A program made the position numbers and the translations under genes. Below, piece by piece: positions 33,491 to 46,000 of a stretch of 64,000 bases of DNA (positions within the stretch are counted from its first letter, which is position 1; each line of letters opens with the position of its first letter). The DNA is taken from the NCBI GenBank assembly GCA_022829145.1, contig CM040763.1, positions 24,913,488 through 24,977,487 of the forward strand, read 5' to 3'. The notes beneath the pieces are model-generated. The model did no database searches. It had not been told where the DNA came from and worked only from the letters and a program-made list of their open reading frames with translations. Origin of the DNA: Albula goreensis. Lineage: Eukaryota > Chordata > Actinopteri > Albuliformes > Albulidae.

Positions 33491-34275
33491 ATTTTTTGAT
33501 GTTTGTATCTAATCCGGTGTCTGCCATCAGACCCCTGCAGCTCATCCAGAATACTGCAGCTCGTCTGATCTTCAACCTCCCTAGACACTCTCATGTCACT
33601 CCCCTGCTCACTGCCCGCCACTGGCTGCCTGTTATTGCTCGCATAAAATTTAAAACTTTGGTGCTCGTATACCAGGCTGTTAAGGGGTCAGCTCCAGCTT
33701 ACCCCCAGAAGATCATCAGACCCCACACCCCTGCCAGACTCCTCCGCTCTGCCACCTCTGGTCACCTGATGCTGCCCCCTCTCCGCTCCTGCACTTCCAG
33801 GTCACGTCTGCTGTCTGTCTTGGCCCCCCGGTGGTGGAATGACCTTCCCGTGGAGGTCAGAACAGTGGAGACACTGGCCACCGTCAAGCGCAGACTGAAG
33901 ACTCACCTCTTCAGGCTGCACCGCTCCTCTCCCTTCCTTGCTCTTTGTAATGTCTCTACCTTTATTGCTCTTGTTTTAACTGTAATTTTTTAAACCCAGG
34001 CTGTTGTTTATTTCTCTTTAGATAGTCGGTAGGGGAGTCCTAATCTACTTGATCACCTTTGGCACTTGGGACTTCACCCCTCTTTAGGGTTATCTTTGCA
34101 CTTTTGTACCGTTCTTATGCACTTTGCCTTGTAAGTCGCTCTGGATAAGAGCATCTAAAAAATGTCCTTTAATGTAATGGAATGGAATGTAATGTAATAA
34201 TCCTTGTATATCACTTTGGATAAAAGTGTCTGCTAAATGAATAAATGTAAATGTTATGTAATGTAAATGTAAGCG
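33490..34275 (+). pseudogene. L2-like LINE, 3' end of ORF2 with tail
   Basis: 33520-33960 encodes the C-terminal RT-downstream region of fish L2-group LINEs: PLQLIQNTAARLIFNLPRHS, TPLLTARHWLPVIARIKFKT, WWNDLPVEVRTVETL, KRRLKTHLFRL. It is 5' truncated, as LINE insertions usually are. The 3' tail has GTCGCTCTGGATAAGAGC then TGTAATG-type repeats. A second similar tail (CACTTTGGATAAAAGTGTC) lies at 34190-34275. Confidence 0.75.
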
Positions 34276-34284
34276 TAACTTATA

Positions 34285-37090
34285 TGGTATGCAATTCAAT
34301 TACATTTAATTTGTATAGCGCTTTTTACAACAAGTTGTCACAAAGCAGCTTTACTGTTGATCCCCAGACTGAAACCCCTTTGGAGCAAGCCAAGGCAACA
34401 GTGGCAAGGAAAAACTCCCTGACAAACAGGAAGAACATCAGGTCGACAGGAGAATGGAGATGGCTGACATAACTCTTACTGATTTGATGGATAATTAAAA
34501 TGATACCAGGAACAATAAGTACAATAACAGTGATAATAACAGGTATATTATTATAATTTTTATATATTATTAATATTATTATGATTATAAAGTTAGAATA
34601 ACCAGATTTGTAGTATAACAGTAAATATTGTAAGTAGGGTCCAGCTCTTGGCACAGGGAGGGCAGGACGAGCAGGACTGGAAGATAGTTGAGCCAGGGCT
34701 GGGTTGCGGTGTTTGGGTTTCAGCTCCAGGCAGGCACCCAGAGCAGGGAGAGAAAAACAGAGTAAACCGTTAGTTTACATCCATGTTAAAATTCATGGAA
34801 GGAAAATTAGAGAAACAGGAAAGGAGAGGAGGGGGGGAAGAGGTGCCCATGTGCAACAAGAAAAAAACCCCAGCAGACTAACACTGTGGCAGCATACCTA
34901 AGAGATGTAGGGCATGGGGTCAGAACAGGTATGAGGGTGATCCTAAAACAGTCAACGCCACACCATGGCAGCAGCTTAACACAGAGTCTCTATTACATTA
35001 TATGGTTACAGCAATGACCACTCAGTTCAACCAGACACTCTATCATCCATGTTATCACCAGGCTGTGTCCCTCAACTAAAGGATTTGCTGTATAGGTATG
35101 TTTTGAGCTTAGTCTTAAAGTAAGAAAGAGAGTCTGCTCCTCAAAGTTCAGTGGGTAAGTTGTTCCTTAGGATAGGGGCTTGATATGAAAAGGCTCTGCC
35201 ACCAATGGTACTTTTACCCATTGTTGGAACAATGAGAAATCCTGCATTTTTGGAGCAAAGTGATCGCTGGGGAATATAAGTGTGGAGAGGCCAAGCCTTC
35301 AAAGCCTTAAATGCGAGAAGTAGTATTTTGAAGTCGATGCAAAATTTGATGGGCAGCCAGTGAAGAGAAGCTACAACCTGGGTGATGTGTCGAAAGCATT
35401 TTGTTTCGGGCAGCTGCATTTTGAACCAGCTGGAGTGGCTTTAGGGAGGTATTTGCACATCCTGATAAGAGGGCATTATAATAGTCCACTCTAGATGTAA
35501 CAAGGGCATGGGCTAACTCTTCTGCATCCTGAGCTGACAGAATTTTGCTGATGTTCCTCAGATGGAAGTAAGCAGTTTTAGAGGTGTTTTTCATATGTGT
35601 TTCAAGGGATAACACAGGATCAATAATGATGCCAAGGTCCTTGGTCACTGCAGTTGAAGCCACAGAGACACCATCAAGGTGCAGAGTGATGTCGGAGAGC
35701 CTGCTGCTAATGGATTTTGGGCAAATAACTAACAATTCAGTTTTATCTGAGTTTAGGAGGAGAAAAGTTTTGGCTATCCATTCCTTTATATCTTTGAGGC
35801 AGGTTTCCATTTTTGATAGTCCATCAGGCATCAGGTTTGGAACGGATCCTTGTGGTGTTCCATATCTTACTCTAGATTGATTTGAAGACTCATTGTTAAT
35901 ATGCACAAATTGGTGATGTTCTGAGAGACCATGAGAGGGCATGTTCAACAATATGTTCAGATAATTCTTATAGAAAATGATAGTCGAAGGTATCAAAGGC
36001 TGCATTTAAATTTAGGAGACACAGCCATTGTCAGTGGAGAGAACCAAATCCTTTAGTGCTTTGAGCAGAGCAGTTTCAGTGCTGTGATGAGGTCTAAACC
36101 CTGACTGAAATACTTCTAGGATGTTGCAGGTCTGGAGAAAGGAGCAAAGTTCTTTCATTACCGCATTTTCTAAGATTCCGAGAAAAATGGAAGATTTGAA
36201 TTTGGCCTGTAATTAAATAAATTGTTTGTGTTTAGATTGAGCTTGGCTTTTTGAGAATAGGCTTGATAGTTCTACTTTGAAAGCCTGAGGTACAAGGCCA
36301 GATGTAAGGGAGGTATTGATAATATTTAGTAAGGGTTTGTCAATTTCAGGTAGCAGCTGTTTCAAGAATCATGTTGGTATAGGGTCTAGCATGCAAGTGG
36401 AGCTGTTGCTAGAGTTGAATAAGGAAGAGAATTCTTTGATATCAATGGGTGTGAAGGAATCTAAGCATTGGACTGGCCTAATCGACAGGTTCATTGTATC
36501 GGAGACTGAAGAAGCTTGGTTGGAGACAGGAGCAGAGGGAAGCTTTGCAATTGCATCTCTGATCTTTATGATTTTGCTGTTGAAGAAATTTACTACTGTG
36601 AATTTTAGGAATGCAATGGTCAGCTGATGCACTGCTTTTAGTTTGTCTGGCAACAGACAAATACAAACAGGTATCTTGGATTTCCCTTATTTTCCTCTAT
36701 AAGTGCAGAAAAATAAGAGGCTCTAGCAGTTGGGAGGGCACACTCATAGCTGCGGACGTTGTCTTTCCATGCCATAAGAAAGAATTGTTATTTAGTTGAA
36801 TGGCATTTTTTTCAAGCTTCAAAGCCATATCTCAGAACAAGATCCAATATGTGATTGCAACAATGTGTTGGCTGATCTATAAATTGAGATAATATTGAAC
36901 AATATTCAAAATGGCGACTCTGAAAGGGTCACGTTCCTTGTCCAGATGAACATTAAAATCTCGAACTATCACAGCCTTATTATTACCAACAATGAGGCTG
37001 GGTATAAGGCCCTGGTGGTCTATAAAATATTGCAAGGGTAAACAGACTAATTGCCGACTTGTCAGGATGTGCAAAGCTAATTACTAGCAG
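34285..37090 (-). pseudogene. L2-like LINE, longer degraded copy
   Basis: Minus-strand order from right to left: an endonuclease fragment near 36870-37070 (VIVRDFNVHLD), the linker region at 36653-36369 (STCMLDPIPT), RT and C-terminal parts at 36005-35141 (TKDLGIIIDPVLSLETHM, SRVDYYNALLSGCANTSL, ASLHWLPIKFCIDFKILLLA). The 3' tail reaches about 34285 (TTTGTATAGCGCTTTTTACA). Many stops and frameshifts. It converges tail to tail with the plus-strand L2-like copy. Confidence 0.7.
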
Positions 37091-37446
37091 TTCAAATGAA
37101 GGTAAAGTCAGGTTTAAAGGTAGCACAGAGCACTATGCACAGCAGCAACACCACCAGCTCTACCAGTAGATCTGGGGACAAGAGTGTTACTGTAGGTAGG
37201 AGGAGTTGATTCATTTATGGCAATAGTTTCAGTTAAATATAGGATATCAATTTGGTGATCAGTAATTAACTCATTCACTAGTGCAGCCTTAGGTGTTGTT
37301 TAGAGATCTTATATGTATTAACCCAATCTTAAGGACCATTTGTTTGCAGCAAGGGTGCAGATGGCGGGAGGGATACATCCCTCCCTAGTTTCATAGGGAC
37401 CCCGATCTGCCCCCCCACCCCACACTTTTGAGAAGAAAATAAATAA

Positions 37447-37470
37447 ATATATATATATATATATATATAT
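37447..37470. repeat. AT dinucleotide microsatellite
   Basis: ATATAT run of about 24 bp. Confidence 0.95.
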
Positions 37471-37700
37471 TGTATAAGTTTAAAAGTTGAGACATTTTGC
37501 TCAAAGTTTGGTCCCCCCCCGTGCACGCGCATGTCACGTGTGGGTGTGTGCATGCTGGCAGAAAAACAGAGTTACAGGAAACTAAGGTTTATTTATTTCA
37601 TATCTTTATACAGGACAGCCAGGAAGTGTTCTCCCACACACCTGGAAGGTTCACAGCAGCAGCAGCGATGTACAGGAGATTTAAGTGCTACATCATGAAC

Positions 37701-37790
37701 AGAAACACACATGCATGCACAGAGAAACACACACGCACAGAGACACAAACACGCACGCACGCACGCACACACGCACACACACACACACAC
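37701..37790. repeat. ACGC/AC microsatellite
   Basis: CACGCACGCACGC and CACACA runs. It produces spurious Cys/Val-rich and His/Thr-rich open frames. Confidence 0.9.
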
Positions 37791-40700
37791 AAAAAGTGAA
37801 AAATCCCAATGAGAAGGGTCTGTCTGGGGGCCTACTGCTGGCTGTCTCATCCACTCCGCTTGCCCTCCTCTTGCCCACTCCACTTGGTCCCCCCTTGCTT
37901 CCTCTCCTCTTGGCTCCCTCTTTGAGTTTTGGTCAGGGATGCACAAATGATGTGGGAAAAGCGTGGGGCGTGAAGTGGAGAGGAGGGAGGCAGCAGTATG
38001 ACTGAGTGATCACCAGCAAGTGTCCCCACTCACAGCCACTTGCTTCCTCACATATGAATATGCCCTGACCACACCCCCCACAACAATTACAATAATATAA
38101 AACCAAGTAAAACAAAAACAAAAGCAAAGCCCAACCAGTAAGGCAAAACACACATTTGTCCCAAAAATACCAACAAAAGAAAAAAGTACAAAAAAGCTTC
38201 ATGCAGTGTACAAGCAGAGGGACTAAAACTGGCAAGGATAAACTAAAATGTGTTTTAAGACTACTCAGGCTAATGCTAGCTGACACACACATGACTGAAT
38301 CCCTAAACTTGTGATTCTGTGGTTCCAAACAGGATTCACATTTGTTGCTCCACTCCAAAGAAAAGAAAAAATGGCAGCAAATAAAAGACAGATACGCTCA
38401 CATTGATACAGGCTCATGATTCATGGTGTACACATATACAGTACTTGGATTAAGAAAGTTTACTGTGCTTTTACCAATGCACTTTTGCAGGGTGTCCTAC
38501 ATTTATGGCACATTCTCACAGCTGAGGTGCTCAGGATTGTAAAACCATTATTAAATCAGAAATATAACCATGTCAAAATATAGTCATATATATTTTGTAC
38601 CAATTCAAAGTTTTCGATTTGTTTTCTCTGCAATGTTATTGCAAAGTTTTATTTACAGTTTTATTCAATTTATTATGTTCTTCAACCTACAAATATCAAA
38701 GATTATACTGTCTAGTCCTGCATTCAAACAGTTGCTTTTTTGTCTCATACTTTAACATGTGACATATGTGTATTAAATAACAAATATCTGTAATTTCCAT
38801 GTATTATGCATTTTTAATTAATAATTTAAACAGCTATATGAAATACATTTTGACAAAATATATTCCTTGTTTTTAGGATTTAATATTTTACATATGGTAC
38901 GGGTTTTGTCAGGGAAGGCAGAAAACAATCTGTGGTAATGACTCCTCCTTTACAGCAGAGGGAGCAGTGTTAACACCAAAGGCTCTGTGCGCCTTAAACA
39001 GCCCTTAAATATCTAACCAAACACCTAACACCAGCCTAACACTCAGTCCGCTGGGCACCCACCTTTTTCTAAACAATCAGACAAGCATGGGACAAAATTA
39101 AGATTTTAGTCTTGCAAGAAGAGTTCACGATCAGGTGTGTTTTTTGTATGCGAGTGATCACACAGTACAAACCAAAGAAAGGAGCAGCCAACCATCTGAA
39201 AATTTGGAAGGCATGACTAAGACTTTCATGCACTTCTTTTGATTCTTTAATGTCACAAGGCACATTGGAAGCTCAGTTTGTGTGATCCAACTGCAGCATG
39301 TCATCACATTGGTATTAAAGAGCAAATTAAACCAGGTGTCAGAAAACTCCATAACAAGGCCTCTATGAGTGGTTATCAATGGCTGATCCAGCCTCAGCAC
39401 CTCTAAAATGGTCACTGTGGGTGAACCCAAATGTCTCCATTTCTGCCATTTACTGAACATCCCACCTTCAAGACCATACTTAGTAGAGATCTGTGTTGTC
39501 TTGAGTGGCCCTTTCATGTGTTTGCTGTGGACAGCAAACAGTTTCAGAAGGCTCATATCACTAACATGTGTGACTTCTCTACTTATTATAGAATTAACAA
39601 ACCTGCATATCCAAAAACTGGAGCTGAGAAAAATCTCAAGAGAAAACTGCCATCACCATTTAGCACAAGGTTTAAAAGATAAATTGGGCTTTACAGTTTT
39701 GGTAGAGCAATCCTTCGAAAACTAAATTAATCAGATAAAACAAAATATGCATTTCTCACTGTTTCTCATTACGCTTTGTTGCTCAACAACACAAGTTTCT
39801 GCTGACACTAAAGGTCATTTCATAATGATATGCCCAAAATTTTGTGTGCATTTTTTACATGCACAGTTTCTCTGGATGTGACTAAACCAAGAATGGGAAA
39901 CACATTTGTGTGGTCTCTCTGGATCTGCATAGTGACATACTATCAAAGTCAAAATACTACTACTCCCAGAGTGCACTAGGGTGCAAATTCCACTCTCTTG
40001 GTTCATCTCAAGATGTGAAAATAAAAAACATAAAACAACAAAATCCTACAAGAAATACAGAGACTGTGGTGAGACTAGAAGTATCTTGATGGTGTGCTGA
40101 TTTCTAAAGCAAACTGAAAACTAGAAAATGAAAATTTACTGGCTCAGCCATCTTGACAGTAATTTGCTACTACACAAGTGACATACATCGATATATAAAT
40201 ACCTTGTGAATTATACAGTATTTGGGGTAATGTGTGTGTATACATGACTGAATGAATTCTTTCATCTGTAATTTTACCTGTATGGTATAGAACAATGCAT
40301 ATTGATAGAATTATATGTACTGACATGACAATATAACACTTTAAGATTCACATATTAAAAGATTGCTAAGACCTTATCAATGGCTCAATAACAACCTGTA
40401 CAGCTGTATAGAGTCTTCTAAATGCCTTAAGTGTCAGGAGTAACTGAAGATACATTTCACGTGGTTGGGAACTGGGCTAACCTCAAGCTAACTCAAGCTA
40501 ACATTGTATGACCTTCATTTCATGATGGTTGTCATATTTTTCTGAAAAATAATAAACCTTAAAACATTTACCATGAATCCAATTAATCTTAGTCTTGAAA
40601 TAAACTTCGTAAGAAAAAGTTATCAGGCTACAATAAAAAAATGGATATTTCTGACAATTGTAAACAAGGTATGGCTGTACAAATGTAATACATTTGAAAA

Positions 40701-41086
40701 TTTTGCAAAATCAGTCCAATATCAAGCTAGCACAGGAATAATACATTTTATATTAATATAATACAACATCAGTAATAACATATTAATAATTATATTATTA
40801 ACAATAACTTACTGTTGTTATTAATAACAACATATTAATATGACAAATAGCAACACCCTTTTGGATTTGCTTTCCAGGGCTGCACGATCAAGTCTGCTAG
40901 TTGAGCAGGCAAGAGAGACACTGACGGCAGGCAGCAGCTAGGGGAAGCCAGTACAAAGCCGCTATAGCCAGTCTCTCTGTTGTTAATGTTTGGTTAGGCT
41001 GAGGTCAAAATGCCAGTTTTGTTTGACAAGCTGAATTGCGAATGACACAACCGTAGTAAGTGGAGTTGCATTTGGAGATGCATTGA
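37791..41086. other. Intergenic stretch downstream of bmal2
   Basis: No gene or known repeat recognised. Open frames at 39158-39556 (minus) and 39408-39725 (plus) overlap each other and show no family motif. 38570-40860 is AT-rich with long A/T runs. Confidence 0.5.
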
Positions 41087-41541
41087 TTGTGGGGTCCAAA
41101 AAGTCTGATGCCACATTGAAAATGTGTTTTACATTTTTTTTTTCATGTAAACGATGAAATAAACAAAGTTTTAAGAAAAGTTTAAAATGAAGTTCATGGC
41201 ATTTAAAATGAACAATGGCCATAACTTTGTGCAAAAGGTCAGACCCCATTGAACATTTATGGGGGCATTTAAAGGCCAAGAAAGATTTGGGCACTTGAAG
41301 TCCACGGGATATAACATGGATCATCAGGCTTTGTGGAGTTGATGCCAGCTCCAGTGCATGCTGTCATTAAAGCAAAAGGGGCACATACCAAAAAATAAGA
41401 CATTCTGAAATTCATATTTTAAAGACTCAGTTCTTCACTCAAATGTTTTATATAATTTGCAATGAAAAATTTTCCAGTAAATTGTAAAATAGTGAAAAAT
41501 AGAAGCACTTCCACGAGTGACCTCAGACTTTTGGACCCCAC
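41087..41541 (+). pseudogene. Tc1/mariner-type relic
   Basis: Inverted ends carry GGGGTCCAAAAAGTCTGA (left) and TCAGACTTTTGGACCCCACT (right), the familiar fish Tc1 terminus. Between them about 41335-41395 reads as the Tc1 transposase C-terminus (MPAPVHAVIKAKGAHTK). Most of the transposase is deleted, leaving a 455-bp relic. Confidence 0.75.
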
Positions 41542-42892
41542 TGTATATTACTTGTGCAGTGAAATGACTGAAGGAGACCACAGTGTGCAAGTACAGAGCC
41601 TCATGTTCATACTCAAAAGGAGGGAGACAGACAGAGCCTTCTAGGTTAGCAGTACACCACATATTTAAAATGTGCACTACCATTTTTTAACTAAATAGAA
41701 AGTCGAATAAGTAGTTAATGAGTCATTAATATGGTCTCAGGCATTAATATATGAACCCTTAAATAAAGTGCTCTGTATGAAAACTACGGATGTAATCCCA
41801 TTGTGATGGTCCATAAACGCATTCTAATTTCTAGACTGAAATCAGAAATCAGAAGTGTGCAGTGACCAAAATCACAATAAACAATAATACAAAGCTGTAA
41901 ATAATGTGAAGTCAGTATATATGACAGTATTTTGTTGATCTGCGGCTGAAAAAATCTGAGGCAGAAAAAAAAAACATATGGCATACTTAGACATGACATC
42001 AAGCTGTTATCAGTGATTTCTTCCATGAAAATGTTAAGCTGTACAGTCCTGGCTGGAGGCTGCTCTGCACTCTGAGAGCACATGGGGGAGAGGGCAGCTG
42101 ATGTGGCCACTGCACTGCCCAGTCACTCTAAACACCCTGGGAAAACTTCAGTGCATCTGTCAAACCCTATCCAACATTTCGATACTGTGATTCCCCCAGC
42201 CATTGAGGAACAGCGAACAAGCAGCCAGGCCAATAGGAGGCATCAGCAGGGAGTATGGGAGTAAAACAACACTGCTGAACAAAAATTAGCATGCCCTTGG
42301 ACAACCTAGGTTGTCACATGACTCCCAATCTCAGAGAGTGCTGTGAATGGTAACCCCCTCCCTTTTCACAATAAATACACACATACCTCTGAGCCACCCT
42401 ATAATGAAGACATACAATTCAGCGAGGGTGCACGCTATCGCAACTCTCCTTATTTCAAGTGTAACTCCAATGAGGCAAAAAAGGTCCCTCATGCCACTAT
42501 ATTCAGTAGTTTGGGGGACACTGTCTGGTTTTGGGGATGCTGAATTTCGCAGAAAGTGACCTCAGTTTGAGAAAAACACTAAGATAAAAGTTTCATTCTG
42601 TGTATGCTTTCTCAAAGGTCTTCTTTCAGTGAGGCACGGCCTAAAAGGACCATGAGACAGCTGGCTGTTCCTCGCAGTTTTCACTCCTTTTCATTGCAGT
42701 TATGGCTCCAGTCCACATGTTGGCATTCTTGTCAATATTTGACAAGCTGCCATCAAACAGCCTATTCCCACCAAAAAAATGGAGCAAAGCTGAACCTTCC
42801 CTCTTATAGTCTACAGACAACTATAATAGATTGACAAAGGAACAGTAGAAAAATGGAGAATACAGTATTCTTTCCTTATAAAAAGTCAAGTT
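41542..42892. other. Downstream flank and probable 3' UTR of bmal2
   Basis: This sequence follows the bmal2 stop on the minus strand, so part should be its 3' UTR. I found no minus-strand AATAAA that clearly ends the transcript. No other gene recognised. Confidence 0.4.
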
Positions 42893-43050
42893 TTAAAGAG
42901 ACCAGTGCATCTCGTCAAAGTCTACTGCCTCGCCCAGGTTGGCATCCGTCTCCAGGAGACTCATGATCACTGCCATGGCGGCCTCATCGTTACTAAGACC
43001 GCTAAGGCCAGGCCCAACCACGGTATCCAGGTCCAGCTGGGAACTTGCAC
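42893..43050 (-). CDS. bmal2: bmal2 last coding exon, transactivation tail
   Basis: 158 bp including TAA at 42895-42893; acceptor CTCTACAG. Encodes [31 protein letters not shown] and [13 protein letters not shown], the conserved C-terminal domain that binds coactivators and CRY in BMAL proteins. Confidence 0.95.
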
Positions 43051-46000
43051 CTGTAGAGGAATGCAACAGCAAAACATGAACTCAAAACCATAAACAACTA
43101 ACACAGTGTTACAGCAGCCCTGGCACACTGGATCTAACACAATGCTACAGCAATACTGACACACTGGATCTAATGGTGTTACTGCAACGCTGACATACTC
43201 ACAGGATCACTGTAGCCATATTCAATATGTACACCTGTAGTCATTTTAACAAAAGACTGCCAAATGGAGAATGATGCAGGGTCTCTCAGTCTCCTGAACC
43301 TTCTCCCAAAACTCTGACAGTTTTCCACAATGATCAGCTTTCGGACCCATTCAATTTATCATCAGTTTCCGTTTTTTGAACTTCCACATTTTCTCTCCCT
43401 TTTTGTCCCATCTGAACTGAATTTATCAATCCTGCCTCAATACACCTGTCCCACTGACTCAGGAGGGAAAGGCTGGGTGACTTCTTCCATTTACTAGTTG
43501 CCAAAATCAACACTTTCTGCAATTCAGGCACATCACTAATCAGTGGCAGCCGCTGGGAAGCAGTGAGACTAATTATCCTAATTAGACTAATTAACGGGAT
43601 TACCCTGTATCTTTCCCTGGTGAAACTGAGCCAGTTACTGCATGCAAGTGCAGACCTCTGGTAACAGCAGGTAATGACATGGCTGGGGCAGGACTCACAC
43701 ATTGCCTCTGCATTGATGCGAGCTGAACACCAGAACACCTATCTTGCAAGGAAGTACATAGAGGAAGCTTAAGTTCTTCCACCAACAGAATGAAAAGACC
43801 AAAGATCTACTTGAAGGTGAGACACACCAAACTAGTCACCACTGCTGTACAGGACTATGCAGTTTTCGGCCTAGGTCAACAACCTCATTTTAATACTCTA
43901 CTCCTTCATTATCTTTAACAATTTTATCAACTGTTCAACCTCTCCAATTATAGAGCCCCACAAAATAACACTCCTTTACAGAGGATCTCACCCCTACATT
44001 TGCATTCTACAGGCAGTGTTTACCTGAATTGGTTATCACACTGACAGCAGTCTTATAAAGTTGGTCACAAACACCCTCTGGGGCTCTGGCTGTCAGCATC
44101 ACCTTTTATAGTGAAGCCCCACTGCCTAGTAGACTGGGCCTTTGCCAGGAAGCAAGCCCATCCCATCTTCATCCCATTACTCATGACACAAGGTTCTGCA
44201 TAAGCCTGAGGTCAGGAAGTTGGTTTTAGAGGAAAATCCAAACCAAATCTCACCTATACAGGTACAATTTGTGTACCTACACCTTGTACATCCACACACT
44301 GCACATATTGTACAGAACAGACTGTAAAAGCCCTTCATTAAAAAATGGATCATCATTAACCATATCTTTAGAACATATAACTATGGAAAATTGTATTATA
44401 CAGAATTTTAATGAAGGGCTATGAAAATGTTTGTGTCATGTCAGATGAGTTATTAAGTTGTCAGAATGGATAAAGGCTTTGGATGGACAGTTGGTACCCA
44501 TGAGGCCTTCACTGCTGGAGCATGTAGCTGTGGGACCTTCTGACGCAGACTTCCCTGGAGCCTCTGAATCCGTAACCTCACCATTCGGCACCTGGATATA
44601 GAACAGATGCCCAGAGGAAATCAACTCTGTCTACAATACATCCTTTTGCTGCCTTGTTTAAAGAGAATAGTTATGGAGAAGAATGCATATTAAAATGTCA
44701 CAAACTGCATTTACGCTACTTGGAATCCAGTAAACTAGTCAGTTTGAACATATAAAATAAGACCTACAGTATTAGATATTTTAAGTAAACTGTTCTCCTC
44801 AGGGGAGTAACAGTTCACACCACTCCAGTGGGGCTGCAGTGAGTGTGCTCAGTCAGTGTAAGAAGTGTGTGCAGTGACAGTACACAGTGAGTGTGAGCAG
44901 TGAGTGCAGAGTCTACGCAGTGAGTGTAAGAAGTGTGCGCAGTGAGTGTGAGCAGTGAGTGTAAGAAGTGTGTGCAGTAAGAGTGAGCAGAGAGTGTGCA
45001 GTTTTTGCAGAGAGTGTATGTAATGAGTACAGTGATTGTGAGCAGTGAGTGTGCACAGTTTTTGCAGAGAGTGTATGTAACGAGTGCAGTGAGCACAGTG
45101 TGTGCAGTGTGAGCAGTGATATTTTGGGCACTCATCCAGGAGAGTAATTCAATTTGTTTTACCCCTAGATTGCATGTCTTCATTGATCCTAGGCAATATA
45201 TGTCGGTGAGTAGGAATTTCATTCCGCCAGTGCTACTTTTTGTTAATACTGTAATTGTAGTTTGGTTTGTTAATAAATCAGCCTTTACTTTTGGAAATCT
45301 CGTTTTGCGTGTTTTATGTTGCGACTGGCCAGGGGCTGGCCATAACATGTTGGGCGCTTGTCCAGGAGATTAATTCAATTTGTTTTACCCCTAGATCACG
45401 TGTCTTCACTGATTCTCGATTATATATGTTGGTGAGTTGATCCAGTGGAGTGTAATTACTGATAGTGGTTTTCAAGCTTCGCTTTTGGCCTACCCAGTTA
45501 GTTGGTTACATCTGGGTGACATGCCACTATATTATTTTTATAGTGATCTCTTAAACGTGTGTAGCGCTGTGGTTGTACATTTAGGGACCGTGTCCACCAA
45601 AGCTGATTTTCTTCTGCCAGCATATTTTCCCCATTGTTTTCAATGGGAACTGAGCATTTTTGCATGCCTATAAAAATACGTCGGGAGCGTATCAGAGCTG
45701 ACCGTATTTTCAGCGCTGAGCTTACAGCAGCAACCGTTTTTTCGGTCACTGAGAGTTGAGAAATGTTCAACTTTGAAAATACAGTACCACTGTCACTTTG
45801 TACTCAGTGGTCTAATCATGTTGAGATCAGTACTGAACCAGTTTGCAATACATTTCATATTGATGCAGGAAATGCATCTGTTGACTTTTTTTTCTTTTCT
45901 CTTTTTTCCAGTAAAATGCTTCTGGCTAGGCATTGATTAACTGATTAACGTTAGATAGCAACATGGGCAAGCTGTTGCTGCGTCTAATGTTACGATTGTA

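Noticed and set aside
37593..37946. Frames with VCVCVRVCV or HTHTHT runs
   Set aside because: Microsatellite translation.
39158..39725. Overlapping minus (132-residue) and plus (105-residue) frames as a possible transposase or host exon
   Set aside because: No motif of piggyBac, hAT, THAP or other families was recognised, and the two strands are equally open.
43334..43785. 134-residue minus-strand frame in the last bmal2 intron
   Set aside because: No recognisable domain; lies between well-supported exons and has no matching splice phase with them.
44815..45348. 177-residue minus-strand frame rich in HTLLTL and LCKNC
   Set aside because: It is a translation of the GTGAGTGCA minisatellite and an LTR edge, not a protein family. 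The same applies to 52514-52939.
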